Part shown: in pieces, positions 45,422-54,914 of the stretch
Layout: each line of letters begins with the position of its first letter
Numbering within the stretch: position 1 is the first letter of the stretch
Origin: Pseudochelatococcus contaminans
GTDB taxonomy: Bacteria > Pseudomonadota > Alphaproteobacteria > Rhizobiales > Beijerinckiaceae
Direction of reading: 5' to 3'
DNA: 64,000 bases
Assembly: GCF_014195635.1 (NCBI RefSeq)
Contig: NZ_JACICC010000004.1
Span: forward strand, 248,001-312,000
The notes under the pieces: generated by a model
Seen by the model: only the letters and a program-made list of their open reading frames with translations
Database searches by the model: none
What the model was told of the DNA's origin: nothing
Made by a program: the position numbers and the translations under genes

Positions 45422-46360
45422 TCACGCGTGCCGGTGTCTACGCCCGACATTGAGCTTGTCGCGCATGTAGGCGATGCTCTCCCGAGCGGCCTGAAGCTCG
45501 ATCTCACGCCCTTCCTCGATGGAATATCCGCTCAGGGGCAGCTCGACCTCGAACACGATCGTATCCAACGCCTCAGGCGCGTTTGCCCGCAACTCCTGCA
45601 TGATCTTGACGCAATCGTTGTCGCCCTGCCCCACGGCGGTACCAATCGAGTGCGTCCCATTCGGATCCACGACGATCTTGATGTCGCAGAAATGGACGCA
45701 GTACGCATATGGCGACAGCTTGCGCACGCATTCCTCGACACCCTCACCAACGACAAGGGAGTTCATCGTATCAAGGCAAGCGCCGATCAGCGGGTGGTGC
45801 AGTTGCTCGACAATCCAGATAACCTCGTCTGCGAACAGGTCGCAGTGGTTCTCAAGCGCGATCTTGATGCCGTACTTCTCGATGAGCGGCAGGTTTTCCT
45901 TGAACTCACGGATGCGCTCGGCAAGCTGAACCACGATATCCGAACGCAGGCTGGACCCGTAGAGCGGCGCGGTGCGCTTGATATCGAGGCTGAACTTGAC
46001 GAGCTGCGCGCCGATGGCGTGCGCGATGTTCAAGGCCTCTTCAACCGTTGCATTGACACGCGGATCGCTGGGGGCATCGAAGGAGACGTTCAGCTCCAGA
46101 TCGAGGCCGTGCTTCTTCGCATTGGCTTTGACCTGGCTGAGATGTTCAGGGCTGACGTCGTTGTCGAGATCGACGAGCGTGATGTGCAGGACATCCAGAC
46201 CCCACTCCGCCGCCAGCTCCATCATCTTGTTCAGGTTGATTGTCTTCTCAAAAGCGTAATTTCCATCAAAGCCCCAGCTCTCACCACACCCGCTGAGATG
46301 AAGCGAATAGGAGTGCATGCCAAGCTTAAACTGACGGTCGTTATTTTTCACGATAGCCAT
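45422..46360 (-). CDS. Sugar phosphate isomerase/epimerase-like TIM barrel (AP endonuclease family 2)
   Basis: The 312-residue protein of the xylose-isomerase-like fold has metal-binding Glu/Asp/His positions at IKIALENHCD, GACLDTMNSL, AYCVHFCDIK and VFEVELPLSG. It starts FKLGMHSYSLHLSGCGESWG. Enzymes of this fold isomerise or epimerise sugars, hydroxypyruvate or inosose. Which reaction is used here is unknown. It is the second gene of the catabolic run. Confidence 0.85.
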   Translation of the reverse strand: MAIVKNNDRQFKLGMHSYSLHLSGCGESWGFDGNYAFEKTINLNKMMELAAEWGLDVLHITLVDLDNDVSPEHLSQVKANAKKHGLDLELNVSFDAPSDPRVNATVEEALNIAHAIGAQLVKFSLDIKRTAPLYGSSLRSDIVVQLAERIREFKENLPLIEKYGIKIALENHCDLFADEVIWIVEQLHHPLIGACLDTMNSLVVGEGVEECVRKLSPYAYCVHFCDIKIVVDPNGTHSIGTAVGQGDNDCVKIMQELRANAPEALDTIVFEVELPLSGYSIEEGREIELQAARESIAYMRDKLNVGRRHRHA

Positions 46361-46436
46361 GTTTCATTCCTTGAAAGTTTGAACTTTGTTTTGCTGATCG
46401 AAACAATCATCTGTTCCGAAATTTATTGAGCTGCGG

Positions 46437-47807
46437 CTAAGCCTGGCGCTGCGAGCGGGATGGTGCGACCTCGGCCGATACGGTCTGCGAAAGCTCCATG
46501 CCCTTGGTTTCAGGCGCCCATGCATAAGAGACCACCAAACCGATGAGGCTCACGATGCCGCCGATGAGCATGACTGGCCCGGTTCCCCAGAGCGCGAGAC
46601 CGATGGGAAGCAGGAAGGTACCGGCCGCTGCGCCAAGACGGCTCATTCCAGCGGCAAAGCCGACGCCCGTTGCACGGATTTCCGTGGGGAATATCTCACT
46701 CGGATAAAGCATCTGCAGGGTGCTTCCGGCTGCATGCGAGAAGGCGAAGACGATGAAGCACAGCAGCACGAGGAACGCCGGGTGATCGCTGAACCAGACA
46801 CCGAGCACCAGAAGCGGAATGGCCTGCCCGATGAATGTATAGATGAGCAGCTTGCGCCGTCCCAGACGGTTGATAAGCGAGACACCGACAAGGCAGCCGA
46901 TCAGCAGGAAGATATAGAGAACAATCTCACCCCAACTGCTTTCCGAACTAAAGTGGAGATCCTGCAAAATCTTGGGCAGGAAGATGTAGATCGCGAAGAA
47001 CGGTGTGATCTGCGCCATCCAGAAGATGCTGGTCAGAGCGGTTTTCTTGATATATTGCGGCGAAAACAGCGCGCTATATCCCAGAGAGCGGATCTTTTCC
47101 TTGAACAGATCCTGCCGGGTAACGGGATCGAGGTATTGCTCCGCAATGGCGTGCGCCTCTTTCATCCTGCCTTTGCTGGCCAGCCAGCGCGGGGACTCAG
47201 GCAGACCTATTCTCAAGACCATCATCACCAGCGCAGGCAGGAAGCTGCTGGCCAGAATGACGCGCCACAAATCGGGATAATCGGGCATGACGCTGATCAA
47301 GACGATCGACATCGTAGCCGCGACAGTGAAGCCGATATACCACCAGACCAAAAGGCCAGCCAAACCAGGGCCACGCCGCTCCTTGCTGTTGAATTCAGCA
47401 ATAAATGCCCCTGCGATGGCATAATCGGCACCCACCGCGAGGCCAAGAATGACACGCAGCACAAAGAGTTGCGTAGGGTCAGTGACGAAAAACTGAAGGA
47501 TCGAGCAGACAAGAAATGCGGCCAGCGTCGCAAGAAACATCTTCTGGCGGCCAAGTTTATCGGTGACCCACCCGAACACCAGACCGCCGATAAAGAGGCC
47601 TATCAGCGACGCCGAACCAATCAAACCCTCCATAGTCGGAGAGATATCAAGGCCGGTGCTGGTCAAAGGCAGGGCTACACCGATAACGGCAAGAATCCAG
47701 CCGTCACAAAGCTTACCGCCAGAAGCGCAGACCGTAACCTTTCGCTGGAACTTCTCGAATTTTTTATCGAGTGGAGAATGCTCTCCATAGGAAGCGGAAT
47801 TTTCCAT
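46437..47807 (-). CDS. MFS transporter, sugar-porter/SV2-like
   Basis: This 456-residue inner-membrane carrier has twelve hydrophobic segments. GWVTDKLGRQKMF follows TM2, and SLINRLGRRKLL occupies the matching place in the second half. MFS members of this type move organic acids, aromatic acids or sugars with protons. As first gene of the cluster next to the regulator it probably brings in the substrate that the oxidase and lyase degrade. Confidence 0.9.
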   Translation of the reverse strand: MENSASYGEHSPLDKKFEKFQRKVTVCASGGKLCDGWILAVIGVALPLTSTGLDISPTMEGLIGSASLIGLFIGGLVFGWVTDKLGRQKMFLATLAAFLVCSILQFFVTDPTQLFVLRVILGLAVGADYAIAGAFIAEFNSKERRGPGLAGLLVWWYIGFTVAATMSIVLISVMPDYPDLWRVILASSFLPALVMMVLRIGLPESPRWLASKGRMKEAHAIAEQYLDPVTRQDLFKEKIRSLGYSALFSPQYIKKTALTSIFWMAQITPFFAIYIFLPKILQDLHFSSESSWGEIVLYIFLLIGCLVGVSLINRLGRRKLLIYTFIGQAIPLLVLGVWFSDHPAFLVLLCFIVFAFSHAAGSTLQMLYPSEIFPTEIRATGVGFAAGMSRLGAAAGTFLLPIGLALWGTGPVMLIGGIVSLIGLVVSYAWAPETKGMELSQTVSAEVAPSRSQRQA

Positions 47808-48355
47808 ATTATTTTTCCTCCTGATTTTTATATTTTTATTGAAAGCGCCCTTGTTTTATTGAAGCGCATTGCTCCACTCGCTCTTGCCTGTACAAGAGCT
47901 ATTCAGAACTTCAGACATGACCCGCCAAGCATCCGGACGACGACATCCGGTTGTTTTCTGAAATGACGCACTTTGGCCTGTATCAGTTGCACGCGCGGAT
48001 CTGCCGGGAGCTTTCACCGCGAGACGCCGCATGGCGATCATGAGCGCGGGCGTAAAACACCGAGGCCCCATCGTTTGCCAAGCCATCTGACACAGTGTTC
48101 AACGCACTCACCCACGTTGCAGGGATACCGTGCGCAGCGACACAAGCAACGAACGACTCGAGCCTAGATAGCCAGTAACGGTTTGATATTGATCGGCATT
48201 TCATTCTCTCCCTGTCATGAAGCTTGCTTATGACGATATTTTCTGTATGTCTTTTTTGGTCGGCGGCTTTCTGTTGAACCGTCACTCGTTGAAATTTAAA
48301 AGCTTCATCGCTTGGCGCCATATGGCAAAAGACATACGTCCGGAGACCTGCTTCC
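47808..48355. other. Divergent regulatory region between MFS gene and LuxR-type regulator
   Basis: This 548-bp gap must hold promoters for both sides. A 12-codon frame with a good ribosome binding site (48164-48199, minus; product MPINIKPLLAI) opens into a further 60-codon stretch in another frame. I read that as a possible decayed gene or leader. No perfect operator palindrome was spotted. Confidence 0.4.
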
Positions 48356-49144
48356 ATGAGGGACGACGAAGCACAGGCATCGGCTGCCCTCTTCTCCATG
48401 TGTGGCAGTAACGATTTTGGAGCAGCACTGGATAGACTTTCTTCCACCGCCGCTGTGTTCGACATGAGCAGCGCCTTTGCTTTTCATGCAGATCGCTCTC
48501 CGGTGGTTATTCATGATGGCTACAGCGCGACCACCAATCGCAAGGCCCTCAACGCCTACGTTCGCGGAGCCTATCTTCTCGACCCATTCTACTCTGCCAG
48601 CGTGGGAAACCATGCTGAAGGGTTATGGCGGATGCGCGATCTCGCGCCAGACGCCTTCTATGAAGGGGGGCTGTCACGTTCAAGCGAAGTCTACCCTTGT
48701 ATTTCAGACGAAGCAGGCACGCTGGTTGAGGAAGTCGGATTCATTATCGACCTCGAAAACAATATCTCTGCTACGTTTTCAATAATGCGCAATCGCCATG
48801 GTATGCCGTTCAGCGACGAAGAGTTCGCAGCGCTTTCCGCTCTCACGCCTTTAGTTGCTGTCAGCTTGAGACGACATTGGCAACTGCTGAATGTGTCTGA
48901 CGATGCGGCCACAACACGTCGACATAGCGAAGAAATTTTCCGTCGAGCGTTCAGCAATCTCACTCCGGCACAATACCTTGTTACCAAACTGATCCTCAGA
49001 GGACACAGCAACATCTCGATTGCCGAAAACCTGGGGATTACAGAGGGAACAGTAAAAATGCACCGCTATAATATCTATAAACGCCTGAACATCTCAAGCC
49101 AGTCAGAACTTTTCCAGATATTTATTGATCAACTGACAGAATGA
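48356..49144 (+). CDS. LuxR-type transcriptional regulator
   Basis: The 262-residue protein has a C-terminal GerE/LuxR HTH (about 200-255: LTPAQYLVTKLILRGHSNIS, then EGTVKMHRYNIYKRLNISSQ). Residues 20-180 form a ligand-sensing region without the autoinducer-domain hallmarks. It diverges from the MFS gene, so it is the probable regulator of the 40483-47807 genes. Such solo LuxR regulators often flank amine or opine catabolic genes in this order. Confidence 0.85.
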   Translation: MRDDEAQASAALFSMCGSNDFGAALDRLSSTAAVFDMSSAFAFHADRSPVVIHDGYSATTNRKALNAYVRGAYLLDPFYSASVGNHAEGLWRMRDLAPDAFYEGGLSRSSEVYPCISDEAGTLVEEVGFIIDLENNISATFSIMRNRHGMPFSDEEFAALSALTPLVAVSLRRHWQLLNVSDDAATTRRHSEEIFRRAFSNLTPAQYLVTKLILRGHSNISIAENLGITEGTVKMHRYNIYKRLNISSQSELFQIFIDQLTE

Positions 49145-49347
49145 ATATTCCGTCGAAATTGACCATTTTGAAATCAGGGGTGAATATGAAGCTGAAGCGA
49201 GTGAGGTGTTTCCAAGCCATGAAAGCAACTTGCGGTTCAATATCAAACTCTGACTTGAAATAACTTCGCTGCAACGGTTTCCAGCGCGGGACGGGCGAGA
49301 TGATATCCGCCCTGCCGCACCGTCTTGCTTTGCTCACGCTTGTCGGA

Positions 49348-49848
49348 TCAGGCTCCTTGGGCGTAGAGTTGGCGGCGGGCGTCCGGATCGACGCCATTTG
49401 CGGAACGATAAATCGCCGCGACAGCCTCGACTTGCCCCTCGTCGACCCGGGCGGCTACAAGCGTTCCGCCCCGGCTGACCGCTTCGGCATAGAATTTTGC
49501 ATCATCGACCGATACGCCCGATTCCGTTAGCCCCCCGATCAATCCGCCTGTGAGACCGCCGACCACGGCACCGCCAGCCGCTCCGGCAAGCGCAGCCGCC
49601 AGCCATCCGGCTGCCACGACCGGGATTGCGACTACGCTGAGGCCGGCGATGACTCCACCGACACCGCCGATCAATGCTCCAATCCCGATACCGGCACCTG
49701 CACCTTCGACTGCTCGCTCGCCGCTTCCGGCCAGCTCCTCCGGCGAGATAATGCTGATGTCCGCCACATCGACATTGGCTGCCTTCAGTGCCTCGACTGC
49801 TTTGCGCGCATCTTCATAAGTATCGAACAATCCTGTCACGACCGGCAT
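49348..49848 (-). CDS. General stress protein 17M-like (YflT domain), glycine-zipper protein
   Basis: The 166-residue protein has an N-terminal YflT-type fold (VTGLFDTYEDARKAVEALKA), a central Gly/Ala-rich zipper (GAGIGIGALIGGVGGVIAGL and following) suited to membrane insertion, and a C-terminal alpha-beta end that repeats the fold. Members are induced by stress. Exact role is unknown. The next gene upstream on the same strand (49963-50154) is also small and membranous. Confidence 0.75.
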   Translation of the reverse strand: MPVVTGLFDTYEDARKAVEALKAANVDVADISIISPEELAGSGERAVEGAGAGIGIGALIGGVGGVIAGLSVVAIPVVAAGWLAAALAGAAGGAVVGGLTGGLIGGLTESGVSVDDAKFYAEAVSRGGTLVAARVDEGQVEAVAAIYRSANGVDPDARRQLYAQGA

Positions 49849-49962
49849 GATACTCTCCTGTTTATTTTGTTATTTTTAAATCAGTATTCCAGAATATTGT
49901 CATGACTTTCATCTGGGGCAGAAACAGCACATCAGCCGACAATATTCTTTGTATACATGCCG

Positions 49963-50154
49963 TTAGGGTACTTGCGGCACTTCCGGATTCAGAAACTCGA
50001 ACAGCATCAGCAAGCCTGCAACCACGATCAATCCCGCGATGAGAAGATAAAACACCGTCCGCCCGACGCTTAGTCGACGATTTGTGGTTCCGGGCGCGAC
50101 TTCGGGGTCGCCATTCGGCTTGACTTCCCGTTTTTCAGGCGCATAAGCCATCAT
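49963..50154 (-). CDS. Small one-helix membrane protein, 63 residues
   Basis: AGGAGGC lies 3 bp before ATG-ATG at 50154/50151. The second ATG has the better spacing. The product has a charged N-tail (APEKREVKPNGDPEVAPGTT), one transmembrane helix (TVFYLLIAGLIVVAGLLMLF) and a short tail. Longer upstream starts lack a binding site. I do not recognise the family. Proximity to a stress-type zipper protein suggests envelope stress. Confidence 0.7.
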   Translation of the reverse strand: MMAYAPEKREVKPNGDPEVAPGTTNRRLSVGRTVFYLLIAGLIVVAGLLMLFEFLNPEVPQVP

Positions 50155-50300
50155 AATGCCTCCTGCATTCACCATATGATGGGTAACACCTTCCATTCCG
50201 AAGTTGTTCCCACCGGGAAATGCTGGCGCCGGGCGCGGCGTCTTTATCGAACCCGCCGGTCGCTCGTTTATGGCTAATCGACTGGTTGAACACAGATGCT

Positions 50301-51269
50301 CTAAAAATCCGCCGCTTCGCTCTTTTTTGCAGCCAATTTGCGCGATAGGCGGGCATCGCGCCATTCGCCGCCGTTCACCACCAGCATGCCGCAAAGCACC
50401 AGCGCTGCACCGATAATAAAGCTCGGTTCAAGCCGCTCGCCTAGCAGCACCACGCCGAACAGCACACCGAACAACGGCGTCATGAAGGACAGCACGCCCA
50501 GTCGCGATGCAAGATAAACCCGCAGCAGCCGAAACCAGACAAGGTAGCTGATAAACACGACGATGAGCGTCTGGAAAATCAGGCTCGTCCAGACCAACCC
50601 CGTCGATACGAAATGGGTGCGGTCGAACATCAGCACGAAGGCGAATGCGACGATAAACCCCACTGCAAGCTGCCAGAAAAGCGTTTGCGCCGGCGGAGCC
50701 TCGCTGAGCCGGGTGGTGCGCACTGTCACGGTGGTCATGCCCCAGGCGAACCCTGCACCCAGGCCCATCAGGTCTCCGATCAGCATCTCATGGGAGATCG
50801 CCGCCCCGGCAACGGACTCCACGGGTGATAGGAGCCCCGGCGCCAGAAAGATGAAACCGATGCCACTGAACGCTATGGCGATCCCGATCCATTTTACCCG
50901 CGACAGATGCTCCTGCGGCAGGGCCAGATGAAGCCCGAGGGCGGCGAAGATCGGCGCGGTATAGAGAAACACCGCCATGTGCGCGGCATTGGTCCAGCGC
51001 AGTCCTTCGGCAACCAGCAGGAACTCCAGCCCGAACAGGAGGCCGGCGACAGGACCGGGGCCTTTGGCAATTCCCGGCAACCACGAATCGCGCAGCCACA
51101 ACCGGCTGAACGCCAGAACGAGGCAGGCGCCGATGCCGGACCGCAGAGCGATCTGAAGCGCGGGGTCAAAATCCCCCACGACCACCTTGATCGCCACCTG
51201 TTGCAGCCCCCAGATGACACACAGCACGACCATGGCGCTGAAGGCGAAGGCATCGACGGGTTTTCGCAT
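50301..51269 (-). CDS. EamA/DMT-superfamily transporter
   Basis: This 322-residue inner-membrane protein has ten predicted helices in two EamA halves (LCVIWGLQQVAIKVVVGDFD in the first, MGLGAGFAWGMTTVTVRTTR in the second). ATG 51269 is chosen; a GTG three codons upstream (51278) is possible. Substrate unknown; amino acids or drugs are typical. Confidence 0.88.
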   Translation of the reverse strand: MRKPVDAFAFSAMVVLCVIWGLQQVAIKVVVGDFDPALQIALRSGIGACLVLAFSRLWLRDSWLPGIAKGPGPVAGLLFGLEFLLVAEGLRWTNAAHMAVFLYTAPIFAALGLHLALPQEHLSRVKWIGIAIAFSGIGFIFLAPGLLSPVESVAGAAISHEMLIGDLMGLGAGFAWGMTTVTVRTTRLSEAPPAQTLFWQLAVGFIVAFAFVLMFDRTHFVSTGLVWTSLIFQTLIVVFISYLVWFRLLRVYLASRLGVLSFMTPLFGVLFGVVLLGERLEPSFIIGAALVLCGMLVVNGGEWRDARLSRKLAAKKSEAADF

Positions 51270-51380
51270 GGACGGCACCGCTGCTTGAGGAACGCCATCA
51301 TTCCTACCGTGGCATCGCGAAATTAGACAGCGCCAATCCGCCAGTCAGACAACAAACCTGTCAGGAGTTTTATGCATGCA

Positions 51381-52049
51381 TCAATCCATTATTTCATTGG
51401 ACTCTGCGGTATTGGAGGCCGCCTCGTCCCCCAGCACCAGCGCGAGTTGTGCGGAGGCGATATCGACCAGATCAATGGGCGGATAGCCGGTCATGAAGCG
51501 GTTCCACAGCAGTCCCGCGATCACCGGGGCGATGAGAAGCTGCGGGAAACGGCGCAGGACATCCAGCCGGGCTGTATCATCGGAGTGGGCCAACCGGTCT
51601 ATTTGCGCCAGCACGGGCTCCAGCACGGCGTTGACATAGATCTCGACGAGCTGCGGAAACTGCCGCCCTTCCGTCAGAACCACAAGTGCAATGCCGGAGC
51701 GGCCCGAGTTCTGCAAATCGGCAACCGACGCCAGCATGGACCGCCGGAAAGCCTCCGTGGACAAATGATGCGGGTTGTCGGAGATGATGCCCTCCTCCCC
51801 CGATGGCAGCAGGGTTTCCCGCACGACACCCTCGAACAACTTTTCCTTGCTATCGAAGTAGAGATAAAGCGTGCCCTTGGCGACACCGGCATTGCGCGCC
51901 ACTGCCGAAAGCCGGGCATCGGCGAAGCCGTTGTCTGTGAACTCGCGCAGCGCCGCTTCCAGAATAGCCGCCCGCTTCGCCTGCTTCTTGTGGCGCATGC
52001 GGTCGGATTCTGGGCGGCTCACGGATTCCGGGGGCTGATGTTTCGTCAT
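51381..52049 (-). CDS. TetR family regulator divergent from efflux operon
   Basis: The 222-residue repressor has its HTH in LSAVARNAGVAKGTLYLYFD (about residues 40-60). It is transcribed away from the HlyD-ABC efflux genes, with two palindromes in the 103-bp gap. The order equals that of the CecR-YbhGFSR system of enterobacteria. It is likely to repress both directions and be released by a drug. Confidence 0.9.
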   Translation of the reverse strand: MTKHQPPESVSRPESDRMRHKKQAKRAAILEAALREFTDNGFADARLSAVARNAGVAKGTLYLYFDSKEKLFEGVVRETLLPSGEEGIISDNPHHLSTEAFRRSMLASVADLQNSGRSGIALVVLTEGRQFPQLVEIYVNAVLEPVLAQIDRLAHSDDTARLDVLRRFPQLLIAPVIAGLLWNRFMTGYPPIDLVDIASAQLALVLGDEAASNTAESNEIMD

Positions 52050-52073
52050 GCGGCAATAGTGGCACAAGAAAAA

Positions 52074-52118
52074 ATGACCTGCCAGTCATTATATCATTGA
52101 AGATTGACCTGCGGGTCA
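52074..52118. promoter_or_regulatory. Two palindromic operators between TetR gene and efflux operon
   Basis: ATGAC-CTGCCA-GTCAT (52074-52089) and TGACC-TGCG-GGTCA (52105-52118) share the TGACCTGC core and are centred about 30 bp apart in the divergent promoter. A further GGTCAT half-site is at 52132. The TetR protein encoded alongside is the obvious binder. Confidence 0.7.
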
Positions 52119-52152
52119 TTATTGTCTGGCCGGTCATGAGGAGCTTCAGACC

Positions 52153-53136
52153 ATGAAACGCGCCGCCATCGTCATCCTGCTTGCGGTCGCTGTCGTTGGC
52201 GGCGGGGCGTGGTATTGGCAAAATCATCAATCCAACGGATCGCCGCTGGTGCTGGGCGGCAACGTCGATATACGCGAGGTCAACCTGTCGTTCCGCATCG
52301 GCGGGCGGGTTGCGGATGTGCTGGTCGACGAAGGCGACCGCGTGGATGCCGGCACGGTCATCGCCCATATCGATCCGGAACCGCTGGAACAGGCGCTGTC
52401 GCGGGCACAGGCCGAGTTGGCCGCGGCCAAGGCAAGCGAGGCATTGTTGAATGCCGGCACGCGTACCGAGGATATCGCCCGTCTGAAAGCCCAGATGGAT
52501 GGCCTGGCCGCAGTCGCCGCAACGGCGCAATCGACTTATGAACGCCAGCAGTCTCTGGTGCGGACCAACACCACCTCCCGGCAGGCGCTGGACGATGCTC
52601 GCGGCGCACGCGACCGTTCCGAGGCGGAGCACGAAGCGGCGCGTCAGGCCCATGCTGCCGCCGTCGCCGGCGCACGCCCCGAGGAGCTGGCGCAGGCTGC
52701 CGCCCGCACGCGTGCCGCCGAGGCGCAGGAAAGCGCCGCCGCGCTGCAACTGCGTGACGCCACCTTGCTCTCCCCCAGCGCCGGAACCGTGCTGACGCGC
52801 GCGGTGGAACCGGGAACGATGGTGAACGCGGGGACATCGATCGTGACGCTATCGCTCGACCGGCCCATGCGGGTGCGCGCCTATGTGCAGGAGCCCGATC
52901 TCGGCCGTGTCGCGCCCGGTACAAAGGTGCTCGTCCATACTGATTCAAGGCCCGGACGGCCATATACCGGAACGGTCGGCTTCGTCGCGCCCCGGGCCGA
53001 GTTCACGCCCAAGCAGGTGGAAACGCAGGATCTGCGAACCGCGCTCGTCTACCGGCTTCGCGTCGTTATCGATGACCCGGACGACCTTCTGCGTCAGGGA
53101 ATGCCGGTGACCGTCAGCCTCGCTGATGGACCATGA
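52153..53136 (+). CDS. HlyD-family periplasmic adaptor (YbhG-like)
   Basis: The 327-residue membrane-fusion protein has an N-terminal anchor (AAIVILLAVAVVGGGAWYW), lipoyl halves (VNLSFRIGGRVADVLVDEGD and LLSPSAGTVLTRAVEPG) flanking a coiled coil, and a beta-barrel domain. It links the ABC exporter to the outer membrane. It starts the efflux operon and overlaps the ATPase gene in ATGA. Confidence 0.9.
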   Translation: MKRAAIVILLAVAVVGGGAWYWQNHQSNGSPLVLGGNVDIREVNLSFRIGGRVADVLVDEGDRVDAGTVIAHIDPEPLEQALSRAQAELAAAKASEALLNAGTRTEDIARLKAQMDGLAAVAATAQSTYERQQSLVRTNTTSRQALDDARGARDRSEAEHEAARQAHAAAVAGARPEELAQAAARTRAAEAQESAAALQLRDATLLSPSAGTVLTRAVEPGTMVNAGTSIVTLSLDRPMRVRAYVQEPDLGRVAPGTKVLVHTDSRPGRPYTGTVGFVAPRAEFTPKQVETQDLRTALVYRLRVVIDDPDDLLRQGMPVTVSLADGP

Positions 53137-54914
53137 TACCGGCCATGCAGGACAAAACCGCCGTCACCATCCAGGGGCTGTCCCATCGTTACCGGGAGCA
53201 GGCGGAGGGGGAAAGCGCCCTTGCTGATGTGGATCTTGCCGTTCGTCCCGGCATCATCACCGGGCTGGCGGGGCCGGACGGCGCGGGCAAGACCACGCTG
53301 ATGCGTATCATGGCGGGTTTGCTGAAACCGTCCTCAGGATCGGTTGAGGTCGTGGGGCTGGACCCCATCGCACAGGCGAACGAGCTGCATTTGCGTGTCG
53401 GCTATATGCCGCAGAAATTCGGCCTCTATGAAGATCTGACGGTCATGGAGAATCTCGTTCTTTATGCCGATCTGCGCGGCGTAAAGAACGAGACGCGCAA
53501 GGCGCAGTTCGCGCAACTGCTCGACTTCACGGATCTTCATCGCTTCACCGGGCGGCTGGCGGGCAAGTTGTCTGGCGGCATGAAGCAGAAGCTCGGCCTT
53601 GCCTGCACCCTCATCGGCACGCCGGAGTTGCTGCTGCTCGATGAGCCGGGCGTGGGGGTGGACCCCATATCGCGCCGCGAACTCTGGCGCATGGTGACCA
53701 GTCTGGCCGAAGACGGCATGGCCGTGGTGTGGGCAACGGCCTATCTCGACGAGGCTGAGTTGTGCAATGAACTCTGCCTGATGAACCAAGGCCGCGTCAT
53801 CTTCTCCGGCCCGCCGGCAGAGCAGATTGCCCGCATGCGTGGCCGCTGCGTGCGCGTGGGCAACATCACTGAGAACCGCCGCCATTTCCTGCGCCGGGCG
53901 TTGGGTGATCCGGATGTCGTCGATGGCGCTATTCAGGGCGAAAGCGTGCGCGTTGTCCTGAAGGAAGGGGTCGCCACCCTTCCCGAGCGATTGATCGCAA
54001 ATGAGCCGGATGCGCAAGTTGCGGCGGTTGAGCCCCGGCTGGAGGACGCTTTCATCGACCTTGTCGGCGGTGGGCCGGATGGCCGTTCGGTGCTGGCCGA
54101 AACCATGCCTGAAGCCCGCCTGCCAGAGGGTGTTGATGCCAATTCAGTGATCAGCGCCCATGAGTTGACGCGCCGTTTCGGCGATTTCATCGCCACGGAT
54201 CATGTCAGCTTCGATGTGAAACGCGGCGAGATATTCGGCCTTCTGGGGCCGAACGGGGCGGGCAAATCCACGACGTTCCGCATGTTGTGCGGGCTGCTGA
54301 CGCCGACATCCGGCACGGCGCAGGTGATGGGCATCGACCTGAAACGAAGCGCCGGCGAAGCCCGCCAGAAGCTCGGCTACATGGCGCAGAAGTTCTCGCT
54401 TTACGGCAATCTTGGCGTGGAGCAAAACCTGCTTTTCTTCTCCGGCATCTATGGTTTGCGGGGAAGCGCGCGCACGCGCAAGGTGAAGCAGATGATGGAC
54501 AGCTTCGACCTGACGCGCTATCGCCGCACCCAGGCAGGTGAGTTGCCGCTGGGCTTCAAGCAGCGGCTTTCCCTTGCCTGCGCACTGATGCACGAGCCGC
54601 CGTTGCTGTTCCTCGATGAGCCGACATCGGGCGTCGACCCGGTGACGCGGCGCGAGTTCTGGACGCATATCAACGCCCTCGTGGACAAGGGCGTCACCGT
54701 GATGGTGACGACGCACTTCATGGACGAAGCGGAATATTGCGACCGCATCGCCCTGATCTATCGCGGCCGGATGATCGCCGCCGGGCCGCCGGATGCGCTG
54801 AAACGGCAGGTGGCGGACGATGATCTTCCCGATCCGACATTCGAGGATGCCTTTATCCGCCTGATCCAGCGCGACGATGCCGCCCGGCAGCAGGCGGGGG
54901 AAGCCGCCGCATGA
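53133..54914 (+). CDS. ABC exporter ATP-binding protein with two NBDs (YbhF-like)
   Basis: The 593-residue protein has two ATPase domains. Walker A motifs are GPDGAGKTT and GPNGAGKST, and signatures LSGGMKQKLGLACTL and LPLGFKQRLSLACAL (the second degenerate, as in other members). Walker B segments end LLDEPGVGVD and FLDEPTSGVD. It powers the two ABC-2 permeases downstream. Confidence 0.92.
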   Translation: MIPAMQDKTAVTIQGLSHRYREQAEGESALADVDLAVRPGIITGLAGPDGAGKTTLMRIMAGLLKPSSGSVEVVGLDPIAQANELHLRVGYMPQKFGLYEDLTVMENLVLYADLRGVKNETRKAQFAQLLDFTDLHRFTGRLAGKLSGGMKQKLGLACTLIGTPELLLLDEPGVGVDPISRRELWRMVTSLAEDGMAVVWATAYLDEAELCNELCLMNQGRVIFSGPPAEQIARMRGRCVRVGNITENRRHFLRRALGDPDVVDGAIQGESVRVVLKEGVATLPERLIANEPDAQVAAVEPRLEDAFIDLVGGGPDGRSVLAETMPEARLPEGVDANSVISAHELTRRFGDFIATDHVSFDVKRGEIFGLLGPNGAGKSTTFRMLCGLLTPTSGTAQVMGIDLKRSAGEARQKLGYMAQKFSLYGNLGVEQNLLFFSGIYGLRGSARTRKVKQMMDSFDLTRYRRTQAGELPLGFKQRLSLACALMHEPPLLFLDEPTSGVDPVTRREFWTHINALVDKGVTVMVTTHFMDEAEYCDRIALIYRGRMIAAGPPDALKRQVADDDLPDPTFEDAFIRLIQRDDAARQQAGEAAA

